From the NCBI GenBank assembly GCA_023653785.1, contig JAMKCH010011854.1, forward strand, positions 86,495 to 150,494: DNA of 64,000 bases, given 5' to 3'. Position 1 is the first letter of the stretch; every line of letters starts with the position of its first letter. A program made the position numbers and the translations under genes. Positions 12,336 to 23,962 of the stretch are shown piece after piece. The notes below the pieces were generated by a model. The model saw nothing but the letters and a program-made list of their open reading frames with translations. It made no database searches and was not told the origin of the DNA. Origin of the DNA: Ophioderma brevispina (taxonomy: Eukaryota; Echinodermata; Ophiuroidea; Amphilepidida; Ophiodermatidae).

Positions 12336-12896
12336 GGATAGAACATTCCGAAAAATCCGAAGGGTTAATTTAAAGATTGGCATTTTTGGTAGGGTATACT
12401 GCTAACTCTATGGCAAAAATCACCAGTGATTGCTGAGCAGATTCAAGAGGGCGCCATGGACAACGGTTATACCTATACTCTTCGTCGAAGCTTACAACCA
12501 AAGATATCTTATTTTCGATAAGGTCTTGTAATTTGTTGACATACGGTTGCTGCAAAAATCGAAAGACATTTTCTAACAAGGCTTCCAACATTGTAAAAAC
12601 AGGCGACTCGCCTATGATAGAACATTCCGAAAAATCCGAAATTGTTAATTTAAAAGATGGCCTTTTTGGTAGGGTATATAATGCTAACTCTATGCAAAAA
12701 TCACCATGATTGCTGGGCAATTCAAGGGGCGCCATGGACAAACGGTTTGACTGATACCTTTCGTAGAAGCTGACAACCAAGATAATCTGATTTTCTATAA
12801 GGTGTTGTATTTGGTTGACATACGGTGCTGACAAATCCGAAACGACCAATTCTAACAAGGCTTCTAACGTGTGTAAAACAGGCCTACTCGCCATGT
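12336..12896 (-). repeat. 280-bp direct repeat with a 189-codon open frame
   Basis: Two tandem units starting gatagaacattccgaaaaat at about 12,336 and 12,617, about 85-90 percent identical. The minus strand carries the longest open frame of the window (12,939-12,370, 189 codons). Each unit encodes a version of LEALLE...PYVNxxQxLIEN and ILVVSF or SLVVSF, then RxPLE-like text. No known domain is recognised; no introns, TATA box or signal peptide are evident. Because the units are so similar in DNA, protein similarity adds little proof of coding. Confidence 0.45.
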
Positions 12897-13087
12897 CATG
12901 CACACAGTGTGTGGGTAATCGCTCTCCATACATGTCCATTGACCATTGATTGGATGGGTGCCCTGTGAAGTGGGGATCCTTTACTACGATCCAAAAATTA
13001 TGATGGATTCATGTCCCAATGATTTGGTTGGGTGGGCAAAAGGTCGAGAGCCCTTTTACAGTGGACACTACTGCACTAAAGTAAAGC

Positions 13088-13243
13088 TGTTTAAGAATGA
13101 GATAAAGTTATGATTTTGGGGACCGGTACTCTCTTTACGACAAATGAAACCGTGACACATTATTTTTCCGTAAAACAAATCCCCTGGTTTCAATTCGCCG
13201 AGTACCGGTTTCCCCAAATTATACCTTTATTCTCTAATTTTTG
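13088..13243. mobile_element. short fold-back element
   Basis: Left gaatgagataaagttatga and ttttggggaccggtactc, right gagtaccggtttccccaaat and tataccttt, as inverted copies about 50 bp long. Confidence 0.65.
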
Positions 13244-13249
13244 AAATAT

Positions 13250-14190
13250 CTGAATTTTTGTTGCTGCTGATTTTTATGTTATTGTTATATGAATGTGCGT
13301 GGTTCTTTTGATGTGATATAAAACAATATAATCAAACATCACCTCACAAGTCATTTCTTCTAATAATACAGTTATGAAGTTTGTTTTTCTAACATTCTAA
13401 TAAAAACCAACCCGGATTCAATATCCTTTAAGGTCACTTCTGTACGACGACATTACTGTCTTATCCATCCTTGCCCGTGGCAGTCTACTGACATGCCGAA
13501 GTCAACAATAGCCACTGGTCTAACAATGAAACCAATGCTGGCATGTGCTTTCAAAATCTGACACGAATGGCACCTAATTTTGAAAGCACTCTTCATTATG
13601 TTGAGTTTGAGTTGTATAACCAGAGCTATTGTTATTTTTTATTTGGAATATTTATAGATAATTGATTGGAAAGCAGTTGGAAGATGGTTTATAGGCAATG
13701 GTTTTTCACGTACCTAAAAGCACTGATATAATTGTTTTTGTCGGTTTTGCCTGAAATTTCGAATAAAATAAATAATACAAACTTCAGAACCTTTTTTTTT
13801 TTAATTCTCATGTATTTTAAAGTGATTGGATGCGATGTTTATTAATTATGTGGTTAAATATTGTTTTATGCGACGAAATCCTTAAAAAATCGTTTTTTAA
13901 TGTTCAACATTAATTGTTCGACAAATTGTAATTTTCTTTTCATTTATTTTTTTTTCAAACAGGAGAATTGGTGGGAATTGAGCTTGCAATGTAATTAAAG
14001 GGTTATTTTTTTTGCACCGTGAATTTTTTTCATTGCAGCGTGAGCAATAAAAAGATTATGGATTCTCTGGGTTGGATAATGCACTAAACCCAAGGTTGAG
14101 TCCAACCGATTGTCCAATGCTGATATCATGCTGTTATTTGACATTAGTACACTGAAGTAAATATCTGGCCCTTTGAAAAAAAGCACCATT
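13250..14190. other. intron with a hairpin and an exon-like acceptor
   Basis: A 13-bp stem (gtgctttcaaaat / attttgaaagcac) lies at 13,547-13,592. A strong pyrimidine tract and cag at about 13,962 precede a short open stretch (GELVGIELAM then stop); without a conserved product it is not called as an exon. Confidence 0.35.
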
Positions 14191-14439
14191 ATTTTTCATG
14201 TTTGCTTTTCCGAGAATTAACTGATATATGTTAACATTGTCCCAATGTCCTAATCGTATACACACTCTACTTTAATTTTTGGTTATGTCCTAAATAGGCT
14301 CCATGTAGATAAGGATCTCGAAGTATCTCAACTTGTATTTTTCTTTCAATTATTTTTTTTTAAATAAATTTTTTACTTTTTTATGAAATATTTGCAATTA
14401 GCCACAAACCATTAGCCACATCCATAACGACTGTTAGGT

Positions 14440-14560
14440 CTACAGGCCCAGAGGAATCCCGGCCTGATCACCTGGATGATGACACTATCAGCTGGCTAAA
14501 GACGGATCTTCCATGTGATTTTGACTTGCACTCACGAACGAACGAGTACACCTCTTCAAT
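14440..14560 (+). mobile_element. 3' fragment of Jockey-like LINE
   Basis: The sequence gaatcccggcctgatcacc and the following gactatcagctggctaaag-like text, ending near cacgaacgaacga, matches the 3' end of the LINE at 19.8 kb in reverse orientation. It encodes the GLINLDDETISWL-like tail. Duplicated at 16,070-16,200. Confidence 0.7.
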
Positions 14561-14839
14561 GATATACCATCAGATAATATATCTTCTCAGAAAGGGTTTG
14601 TAGGTAAACCCAATACAGGAAATTGAGGAGTTGGTGTAAAATAAAACCCTAGACATTTGCTCGGTGAGCAAGGTACACCCTTACCCTGCAAGGATACTCC
14701 TTGAAAAATAAAATCACCCCACTGATGGCATGCACTCGCCCTGTAACAAAAATTTTCTCTCTTACCTTAGTGTATGGTGTCCGTTTTTCTTAATGAACTC
14801 TGTCAGCGAGATTCCACTGTGGTTACAATCCGATAAAAC

Positions 14840-15133
14840 CCCGGGGGGGGGGGGGCACTCACGTAATGAAATGGATATGGGTGTAAGAGCTCCCCGTTCT
14901 TCCAACCAAGGGGCATTCGGTGACATAGGACTGGACTATGGGTCTTTGGGTGAGAGACAGCCAAATTAGGGGCTTTCCGAGTGACACCTTTGCAAAATTT
15001 TCCAAAAATGGGGTCTTTGGGTGATATTTTCAAAAATATATGGGGTCTTTGGGTGACAACAGTGCTGAAAAGGGGAGTCTTAACAAGCCTACATACGTAT
15101 CACTTCCAAGATGGGAGTGCCCCCCCCCCCGTG
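14840..15133. mobile_element. G-run-ended small inverted-repeat element
   Basis: Starts ccccgggggggggggcact and ends agtgcccccccccccgtg, so the ends are inverted copies including a short following stretch. Internally the phrase gggtctttgggtga recurs several times. A related copy lies at 16,490-16,780 in the second duplicate. It looks like a non-autonomous element. Confidence 0.55.
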
Positions 15134-15340
15134 CATCGAGGTCGTCATACACTGCCTCCTAATGATTGAACGTCATGGAAGTAATGTACCACTATTCTCA
15201 AATGGAATATTCCTTTCCACCTATACTGTAGGGTCGTCGTATAGCGCCCCCCATTGATTGAAGTTCCTAATCATTGAAAATTTATCGCTGTTCTCATATG
15301 ACATTCCTTCAACTATTTGAGGGCCGTCGTATACGAGACA
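15131..15340. repeat. 93-bp tandem repeat, about 2.2 copies
   Basis: Units begin at ggtcgtcatacac, gggtcgtcgtatag and gggccgtcgtatacg and continue with aatgattgaa and ttctcaaatgg/ttctcatatg. The last partial unit ends about 85 nt before the TNF exon acceptor. Confidence 0.75.
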
Positions 15341-15425
15341 GTGTTTTTTTTTTTTTTTTTTTGGGCACAGAGTCATGTTTTAGAATATCTTGCCTAACAT
15401 ACATTATTTTGTCTTGTTTTTCTAG

Positions 15426-15503
15426 TTGCGTACCACAGACTAAAAGCTATCCCATCTGCAGCGTGCCTGATACGGCGTCCACGGGCAAATTACCACGGTT
15501 AAG
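15426..15503 (+). CDS. first TNF-domain exon, copy 1 (diverged)
   Basis: First copy of the duplicated exon that would start the TNF homology domain. It keeps the acceptor (tgtttttctag) and a strong donor (AAG/GTAAGG), and its tail reads QITTVK in one frame. Indels relative to the copy at 17,094 break the A-strand motif: the stretch encoding AHLQAC in copy 2 is shifted here. In EDA this region carries the first beta strand with the hydrophobic-H-L-Q motif. The copy may be a decayed duplicate, an alternative exon, or intact with consensus errors. Which copy is spliced cannot be told from sequence. Confidence 0.55.
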
Positions 15504-16069
15504 GTAAGGGCCTATTAGATTTTGGCAATTCGTGTACCGAGTTCATGCATCTATGAGTAATCCTGAAAGAGAAGACGCCTAGGTGATCATTCGAAAGTTA
15601 AATCGAACCGTGTTTTTTATGTTGTTTTTGTTTGAATCAGCTTTGGGTTGTTTCATTAATATCGAATACGGAAGGAATATACATCAAAACGTTACAATGG
15701 CAGTGTGTAATTTATTTATTACTTTACTTTCAAATAAAAAAAATTATTTTGTAGTTCATATCCTGCTAAAATTTTAACGGAGGGATTTTTCTTCGTTTTT
15801 AACCGTAATATTATATATTTTGTAAAATTCCACCTTATTTTTCATGGTGCTTTTCAGAGAAATAAATGATATCTGTGAAATTGTCCATGTGTCTAATACG
15901 TATACGATCACTTCTACTTATTTTTGGTTATATCCTTAAGTAGGGCTCCCTGTAAGATTAGGATCTAGAAGTATTCTCAACTTGTATTTTTCTTTCATAT
16001 TTTAAATAAAATAATTCTGGAGGCTGCGTCTGTGGGGAGCCACAAACCATTAGCCACATCATAGGATGA

Positions 16070-16200
16070 CTGTGAGTCTACAGTCCCCAAGCGGATCCAG
16101 GCCTGATCAAACCTGGATGATGAAAACTATCAGCTGAGCTAAAGACGGATCTTCCATGTGATTTTGACTTGGACACGAACGAACGAACGATTCAAAATCA
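16070..16200 (+). mobile_element. 3' fragment of Jockey-like LINE (second duplicate)
   Basis: Second copy of the same LINE tail, carried by the tandem duplication: aggcctgatcaaacctggat followed by cacgaacgaacgaacgatt. No poly(A) or target duplication is clear. Confidence 0.7.
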
Positions 16201-16489
16201 TCTTCAAGGATATTACAAGCAGTAATATATCTTCCAGGAAAGGGTTGTAGGTAAACACAATAAAGGAAATTGCGGAGTTTGGTGTAAATGTAAAACCTTA
16301 AGACATTTGCTCGGTAGGAGCAAGTAAACCCTTACACTGGCGATACTCCTGTGAAAATAAAATCAACACACTGATGCACTCGTCACTCGCCCTGTAACAA
16401 AAATTCGCTCCTTACATTCAGTGTACTGGTGTCGTTTTTCTAATGGAACTCGGTAGGCGAGATTCTCTGGGTTACAATACGATAAAACC

Positions 16490-16780
16490 CCGGGGGGGGG
16501 GGGGCACTCACCAACGAAATGGATATAGGTGTAGGTCGGCTTTCCAAACCAAGGGGCATTCGGTAGACAGAGGACTGGAATATGGGTCTTTGGGAGAGAG
16601 ACAGCCAAATTAGGGGCTTTCAGAGTGATACATTGCAAAATTTCCCAATAAAATGGCGGTTTTGGTGTGAGATTTTCAAAAAAAATATGGTCTTTGGTTG
16701 ACAACATGCTTGAACAGGGGGGTCTTAACAGCCTTACATACGTATCACCTCCACAATGGGAAGTGCCCCCCCCCCCCGAT
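16490..16780. mobile_element. G-run-ended small inverted-repeat element (second duplicate)
   Basis: Same element as at 14,840, again bracketed by long G and C runs. Open frames over it arise from the repeated gggtctttggg units. Confidence 0.55.
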
Positions 16781-16785
16781 GAAAT

Positions 16786-17015
16786 CGAGGGTCGTCATAC
16801 ACGTGCCTCCCTAATGATTGAAAGTCATGGAAAGTAATGTACCACTATTCTCAAATGGAATACTTCCTTTCCAAAGCCATACATTTTGACGGGTCGTCGT
16901 ATACGCGCCCCCCTATGGATTGAAAGTTAATACTCATGAAAAATGTATCGAGTTCTCATATGGTACACATTCCTTTCCAACTATACATTTGAGGGCCGTC
17001 GTATACGAGACAGTT
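16786..17015. repeat. tandem repeat of about 100 bp (second duplicate)
   Basis: Same tandem repeat as at 15,131, in the second duplication copy, with units starting gggtcgtcatacac, gggtcgtcgtatac and gggccgtcgtatac. Confidence 0.75.
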
Positions 17016-17093
17016 GTGTTTGTTTTTTTTTTTTGGGCACAGAGTATTGTTTTAGAATATTGCTAACTACATTATTTTGTCTTGTTTTTCTAG

Positions 17094-17164
17094 TTGCTTG
17101 CCAAGATGAAACAGCACATCTGCAAGCGTGCCTGAGAATAGGCGTCACGGGCATTACACGGTAG
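17094..17164 (+). CDS. first TNF-domain exon, copy 2
   Basis: Second copy of the exon within the 1.65-kb tandem duplication. Acceptor tgtttttctag; two possible donors (GTAGGT at 17,161 and GTAAGC at 17,165). In phase 1 it reads ACQDETAHLQACLRIGVTG. AHLQ matches the opening beta strand of TNF homology domains, where EDA has a similar hydrophobic-H-L-Q stretch. If the outer donor is used the last codon is TAG, so either the inner donor is used or two bases present in copy 1 (GTTAAG versus GTAG) have been lost. It lies between the collagen exons and the next TNF exon, as expected for the EDA architecture. Confidence 0.6.
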
Positions 17165-17479
17165 GTAAGCCATTAGATTTGGCAATTCGTGATACCGAGT
17201 TATGCATCTATGAGTATAAAGGAAAGAGAAGACGCCTAGGTGATCAGTTCGAAATTAAATCGAACCATGTTGTTTTTGTTGAATCAGCTTTGGGTTGTAT
17301 TCAAGTAAATCGAATACGGAAAGGAGAAAATCAAAAAGGTAACAATGGAGTGTGTAACTTATTTCTTACTTTACTTTAAAATAAAAAAAAAATTATTTGG
17401 TCGGGATATCCTGAGGAAAATTTAACGGAGGATCTTCTTCGGTTTAACCGTAAATATGAGTATATTTTGTAAATTCCAG

Positions 17480-19300
17480 TGCCTTTCTTTATTTTAGTAA
17501 CTGATATTCAAAGAACGTGCCATTTTTGTAAAGGCAAAATTGTGACCAAAATTGTTCATCAATAATATTTCTGTTACGTTACTGGGTGAAAGCTGCAATT
17601 AATGTACAATTTAAAAGGGCTATTTAATATAGAATCTACTCCCATGTGAACCATTTGACAGAAGTCGCCAACAGAGAGGTCGTGAAGTTTAAAGCCAGTT
17701 TCCAATGGGATGTTTATATTGACATCAAAACTCCTACAGGAAGGCTTTACCTAATTTTTCAATACCGAAGGTGCTAATTTCAACCTATATGTGATAACAT
17801 TAAAGGTCCGGAAATGCAAATAGAATTGATGTGATTTGTCAAGTTTACAAGGAGGGACTAGAAGCATTCAATATTTGGGTGGTGATGACCCTCAGTAGTG
17901 AAACTATTGAGTTTTAGAGAGTAATAGAAAATTCAGGTGACTGGTGTAAATATATTCATGAACTGGCTGAAATAAATAGTTCCCTAATGATGTCACTGGT
18001 AGTGTTTTCTTTTTCTGGCCCTGTTTATATGTCGGAATGTTCCCATAAAGTCCTCCTTTTTAGGGCCCGTTTATTGAGGAATGTCCAAAAGATGTTGGAG
18101 TATGTTTCTCATCTCATTTCCTGGGACCTTAAAATCAAAAGTACACCCCCCCCCCACACAACACTGGAAAAATCGTTTATTTTTTTTTGGCATTAATTTG
18201 CATTCTTTTAGGATAATCCTTCGCTTCTGCCAATATGTGTATCTTGCATGTAAGACAGTTGTTTTGGAATCCAAAATTGATATTACGCTATATAACATAA
18301 ATTGTAAGATCATGTCGTATAGGTAGGGGAATGTTGGTCCGAACGTCCTTGATAGCCACGATGATTACAAGAAGCAAATGAAAGCTTATCTCAAAATATC
18401 TCTATACTGCTTCCCTTGGAAAAAGGATCTCGATCTGCTCTGAGCATTTGCTACTGGTTTCAATCCATTGAGGGATGTAATTCTTTCGTCGATAAATGAT
18501 AAATTACAAGTTGTTGAGAGCATGCAAAAGGGACTGCATTCGAATTTTTATCAAGTATTTTCCACACAAAAATATGTGATGATTTGGTCCTGTTTTTCCT
18601 AAAAGAGGAACGATAATAATAATAAAAACAATGATAGGAAGTATTAAATCCAGTTATCAAATTTAGTTTAATTCATTGATCACTACACAAAGTTAAATAT
18701 TTAAGGGTGAACTGGAAACAGATATTGCCGAAGACCCTAAGATTGAAATATGAAGTATTACACCGAGAGCTCTATTCGGTAGGTAGATTCAATGTTTAAC
18801 TATTCGCTCTTTACGCGGTCCTGTCCGTTGCGCGGAGCGACTCGAACAAGCAGCAATATGAATTTAAAATCGCTTTCACAACAGTATTGATTCTCTTATA
18901 CACAAAACCAATACTCTTGTAAGATGAAAAAATAATCTGTGCCGGAGGCGAATACTTCTATGTAATTAGTAGGGTTATAAAAACGAGAATCCCATTCTAG
19001 AAGTTGGGGAAGAGGTTTGAAGATGTTTTTTCTTATGGAATTTGATTTAAAATTAACCCACCAACTATATGTTACTCCCCTATTTTACAAAGTTCCCACA
19101 TTTCCCAGGTTGGCCCCCAAAAATCATGATCAGCACCATTCAAAAACTCTAAGGAAAAACATCTTCAACCTTTCTTCCCCAAAATTTCTAAAATGGGATT
19201 ATGTTTTTTATTAACCCTACTATAATACCCTCCAATACCTGTGCGAGGCTCTACCTAAAAAATTGACAAACCGTGAAAAGGATCGACTTCCATAGGGGAT
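17480..19300. other. intron, mostly unassigned
   Basis: Holds the inverted copy of the 6.5-kb dispersed repeat at 17,806-17,880 and a C10 run near 18,147. A pair of related words near 19,000-19,200 (gttggggaagaggtttgaag / cttcaacctttcttcccc) with gggttataaaaacgagaatc / gggattatgttttttattaaccc marks a small fold-back at 18,968-19,219. Confidence 0.45.
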
Positions 19301-19309
19301 TTATTCCGG

Positions 19310-19576
19310 TAGTGGCGCCAGACATTTTTTTCTGTGGGGTGGGGGGAGACCAAATGAATATTTTTGGGGCAAAGTGATTTGTTTGGGGGGAAAAACAAAT
19401 CAACCAAATTGAGATTTGTAACCAATTTGGTCAAAAATGGCTGATTTTGCCAAATTTGGTGATTTTTAGCCTAAAATTGCATTTTATCAACACTGTCATT
19501 TTTCTTCTGGTTGGGGAAAACTGGAGGGTGAATTAAAAACACGGGGACACCCCCCCCCCGGGCACGCCACTGATGA
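19310..19576. mobile_element. hAT-like short element (CAGTGGCG ends)
   Basis: The left end tagtggcgccag and the right end gggcacgccactga form inverted termini of the CAGTGGCG type seen in many hAT transposons. The interior is built of G-rich runs and words such as ccaaatttggtgattttt, shared with 56.2-56.9 kb and 58.0 kb. No 8-bp target duplication was confirmed. Confidence 0.5.
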
Positions 19577-19799
19577 GTTCCTGTCTGATTTAATGCTGCA
19601 GTGTACCAACTAATACCATTTCTCTCAAATCGAAGCCGTCACGATCGCACCATTGGTATTTCCTTTCATTTATTCATAGACCTAGAAAAACATGTGTGTT
19701 CTGACAAATGGTTAGAATAATATCGCTTTCGAAGTTCAACGTCTTAAATTATCAATCACCAATATTACTTCACATGCCAAAATTGATCCACGTTCCGTT

Positions 19800-22700
19800 C
19801 GTTCGTGCAAGTCAAAAATCACAGTGGAAGATCCCCTTAACCGTGATCGTTTCAGCATCCAGGTTGATCAGGCCTGGAGATCTTGGGGACTTGTAAACCT
19901 CACAGTTATCTATGACGGGGCCCAACTGCCGTGGCTCTCCACACTCGGCAGTTTGGTGATGGTTCCACTCCGACCCCGTGAAGGAAGCCCGCACGACCAA
20001 GGCCAGATCCGAGAACTCTGACGAGCCGACCCACGCCCCCGCCAAGGTCACAGAAAAAGACCCCCCGGGCCAGCCAGACGGGCCGTCCACAAACCGCTAG
20101 GTTCAAAGTAGAGGACGACCATTGCCCAAACCATCCGCCATCGACCCAAGATGGCGACACGGGGACAACTGCGACCCGCAGTGCATGACCGGGCAGAAAG
20201 TGACTCCGTGGAACCCCGACCCTATAAGTGTTGGTGGTGGGACCAGACCACCAGGTTTATCACACTCTCGGCGAGCTTGATAGCCTGAAGTCCTCCCAAG
20301 ATTGCAGGAGCCATGCCAGACAGAATGGGAGGCATCCCACAGGCGTCGCCAACAAAGGCAGCCACCAACAAGTCACAACTGCATCATCCAGAAAAGACAC
20401 AAACTGGTGAAGTACCGCCGCACCCCACACGGTGCAGGCGCCCCAGCGCGAGCATGCCAAGGCAACAGTTGATGCACGCAAGGTGCCAAAGGATGCACCA
20501 AATCAGTCCCTGCGAGCACTCTGAGGCGGCTGACTACGAGACTGCGCCCCGGCAGCGACCGCCTTGGCGTGCTGATTGAAAGTAAGGCCGCGGACCACCC
20601 GTGAGCAAGGCACCTCGGTGCCGGCCATGCGACAGCCCCTCTCCATCCAGAGTGATGATAGTTCTCTCCTTGAGAATCGATTGAGGTGGAAAACAGAGCT
20701 GACGGTCTGGCTGCTGAGTCCAAGTGCAAATCGTGGATAGAATGGGCTCACCGTGACAGGTCCATATGCAGCACTGTTTCTAAGTACTCAAAAGAGTCAG
20801 CAGCCATTCCAAGTGCGCGTCGTCTGCGCAGGAGCACTGCGACCAATCTACCCCTGGCATATTCCGGGACGTAGATGCGAAGAGCGGGTGCCAGGACAGA
20901 ACTTGTGGGAACCATTCGGAAGTTTGCGCTTACTACGGCGTTGCCCATTTGATGTATCCAGGACGAAAATCTATCTGAGATGAGCAGAATAATGGCACTT
21001 GACAAACTTTTACATCAAAAAACACAAAAACCCGGAAGAGTTGTGAGTAGCTTGAGGTAGAGGCCTCGGCGCCAGACTGCACCATACGCAGCAGTTAGAT
21101 CAATGAAGACTGCTCAACTTTCTGTTTTCTGAAGGATGTCTCGATGTCCATTAACCTAGTCTTGCCATCTGGTCAGTTGTTGATTACTCTTCGAAAGCCA
21201 GCGTGGTGCGGGGTAAATTTGCTTCGCGAAATGATCTGCGAGTTCAGTCGCTCAAGCACTTATAGATGTGAGAAAGTAGCGAGATGGGTCTGTACTCTTG
21301 GGGTCCTTTGCTTGTTTCTTGGGCTTAAGGATTGCAATGACCTTTGGAAGTCTCCATCTGGAGGGAAGAGTTGACGTTCCCATGCAAGTTAGAAAGGAGG
21401 AGTGGAGCCATCGCACAGCTTCGGGTGCCTTGATTCTTCAAGAATTCTGTATGGATGTTGTCATTGAAAGGAGCTTTCCCCATCTTGAGAACTTAAAGTG
21501 CTTAGGTGATATCATCGCTAGGTGAGAATGGTTGGGACTGGGGCTTGACGGGGGAGAGGTTTGTAGAAGCTGTTTATCTCTTCATTAACAGGCACGAGAG
21601 TGGCTTTCGCTTGTGGAGGTGTGGTCTTGCCCACTTTACATTGTGACAAAAGTACTGAAGAGATGGAGTTTGCAGAGACAGGACACGCTTAGCAATGGAA
21701 AGTAACGCCCGGTGAGTGTATGTGTGTTCCAGGCCTTGCGGCTTGAGGGGGTAGGGTATTGGATATCTCCTCCTCCCATCTGGTGCGTCTCTTTGGGCCA
21801 GCAGATCACAATAGATGGTTACCCTGTTGATGTTCTCTCGTTATCGAAGTTGGTATATTACAATCGCTTTGCTAACTGTCGCCTCTCCTTGTCCCAACGG
21901 GGGTGTAGGATATTCTGCCCGTGGAATGGAAATTTAGCTGCTGGTGGAGGATGGAGCAGAAGTCAGAATATTCACTGTGGTAGATGAAGCCGGGTCTGGC
22001 AGCGAGGAGGGACAGTTAGCGGTGAGTTGTTTTGAACTCTGGACCAGTTGGCTTTCCTGAAATTTCATCTCTTTCTGTAGAGGTGGAGATCGTGACGTGA
22101 TGTCATGGGGACCAGGATAGGGGCAATGACCTATCTAGGAAATCTAGGGAGGACCGTTCTGGAGCAGCGGGATCGGATGTCGCTGGTGACTGTTGACATG
22201 GTCCGACAGGTCCATGTACCTATGACTGCTAGAGTAGAAGGTAGGTGGATCTTCCTATCAAACAGCAGTTTGAGGTCTGGGCTTCAATCCATTCAAGAGC
22301 CGCTTTGCCATTCTGGTCCAGTATTGGAGTATCCCCATGCTGTATTTTTACAGCTTGCAACTCGACAGACGAAGGGACTTCCGCTGAACTACTGGAAGGG
22401 AGTAGAAGTCTGCCTCAGTGGTGGTGGCTATAGTGTGGTGAAGTGGGTTCCATGCTTCAAATTTTCCAATGGATGGGCGAATTCATTGAAGATGGCAGGG
22501 TTGATCTCAGTGTATGCCTTGATTCACATAGGAAGCGATCCCAGGATGTTGGGCGGAATGAAGCAAATAGGTCAAAACCTTCGATTAGCAGCTTCTCTTC
22601 AGCTCGCAGTGAGTTCTTGGAGGAGGATGAGATTCACTCCGTTCTCCCTGTAGAGCTGTAAGATGATGTCCCGCTTAGCATGGGTGAGACATCAACGTCC
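19800..22700 (-). mobile_element. Jockey-like non-LTR retrotransposon, decayed
   Basis: Minus-strand LINE, visibly GC-richer than its surroundings. About 22,660-22,050 gives endonuclease pieces (LYRENGVNLILLQE, ASYVNQGI, LAVIG). About 21,600-20,600 gives reverse-transcriptase pieces (WRLPKVIAILKPKKQ, AVFIDLTAAY, GLYLKLL, MVPTSSVLAPALRIYVPEY, an ADD-like catalytic stretch one frame over, SVFHLN). About 20,550-19,820 gives the C-terminal region (CRVWRAT, GLINLDAETIT). Domain order and motifs are those of the Jockey clade. Frameshifts and stops are throughout, so it is not active as written. No first ORF and no poly(A) tail were found. The 182-aa plus-strand frame at 22,105-22,653 is its antisense shadow. 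Confidence 0.85.
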
Positions 22701-23092
22701 AGCTGCAGGATACAAACTTGGTGCTTGCAATAAGGAAGTCCTCTGTGAGTAGCTCAGGCCGTTAGAATTGAGGGTGCGGCTTCAAGAGTTCAACTGTGTG
22801 TTTTAAAACACGATGTTTGGACTTAGGTTGTCTGAATCAGTTAGGCACAACAGGTGATGTGACGTTAACAGGGCCGCCGCGAGAACGGCCTGCAAAATGA
22901 CAAACAAGGCAGTTCTCAAAAAATTCTGCAGATTCATGAATAAAAAGGTTTTTTGATGCCAACCTATAACAATATCACTACAAAATGTGAGTGAATCCAT
23001 GAACGAGAAAATATATAAAAGTTCCGATTAAATTGACACCGATTAATAGTATCCTATAGAAGCTAAAGTGCCGGGGTCATAAATAGGTCCGT

Positions 23093-23262
23093 GGACTGAG
23101 TTTCCTAACACGCATCTGTCTATTGTTGTCTTCATTGAGCGTGAAGGCATCATTGTTTCAGCACTGGTACCCAAATGCCTGGCTACCAATGTCACGGTTT
23201 TTCAGCTAATGTTGCTTATAGTAACTAGGACACTCTCTCATTGGGACACTCAGTTCTTTACA
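23093..23262. mobile_element. MITE with ACTGAGTGTC ends, copy 2
   Basis: Starts gactgagtttccta and ends gggacactcagttc. It shares cagcactggtacccaaatg and taactaggacactctctc with the copy at 6.8 kb. Confidence 0.65.
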
Positions 23263-23734
23263 CGGGTTAATCTACTCTATATTAGCACTGTTTCCCACGT
23301 AGCTTCAATACACGTTTCTAATGATGCATTTTCATTTCAAGGATTTCTGCTATATTGAGTTGCTAACATTTACAAAAAACAAGTTCAGACACCTCTGATT
23401 TTCAAAGGATTTTCTGGCTACCACCCAAGGGTGAGAAAATATCATGATTAACATAAAAAGATTGCTAACTCAACGTGGGTTATGGGGTATTACAAATCGG
23501 ACACCTTGCGGAATAAACAGCATGCCTCTCGAGTAAAGGTTGCAGAGTCAGATGGGTCAGCGCGAGTGTCAATCGTTCACTAACAGAAACACGGTTTCTT
23601 GTAGCACTTTAAAAATAAAAATATAACAGAGATAGTCAACATAATTAAAACGGCTGGTAAAATTAAATGAATTAGGGTAAGCAAAAAACCAATAGCCTAG
23701 CAATAGCCAGCCTGTTGGGGGACAAGATAGACGC

Positions 23735-23860
23735 CTCCGCACTACAATACATTCATCCTGTCAATGATCCCACGTGCAATCGCTAAAACATGGATTAGAT
23801 TGACAGCTTAATGTATTGTAGTCCTGGAATGTATGCATCTGTCCACCAAATGTTGGTGGA
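23735..23860. mobile_element. MITE with CTACAATACATT ends
   Basis: Left actacaatacattcatcctg and right gcttaatgtattgtagtcc are inverted. The right end recurs at 40,640-40,690. Confidence 0.6.
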
Positions 23861-23962
23861 TGACGGTCATAGTGAATCCGGTCTATACCAATTTTGCTAA
23901 ATGTTTGCATAATTTCTTGTTAGTTCATGTATTTTTTTTTTGTTTGTTTTGATTTTTAACAG

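Larger units (their letters stand above)
14190..17480. repeat. 1.65-kb tandem duplication containing a TNF exon
   Basis: Two head-to-tail copies, about 14,190-15,835 and 15,836-17,480. They share in the same order: an A/T-rich start (ctcaacttgtatttttcttt), a LINE 3' fragment, a G-run-flanked insert, a tandem repeat of about 93 bp, the TNF exon and about 300 bp of following intron. Identity by eye is about 80-85 percent, with many one-base indels. Confidence 0.9.

Noticed and set aside
22105..22653. 182-codon plus-strand open frame
   Set aside because: It is antisense to the endonuclease region of the Jockey-like LINE; the minus strand carries the recognisable motifs.
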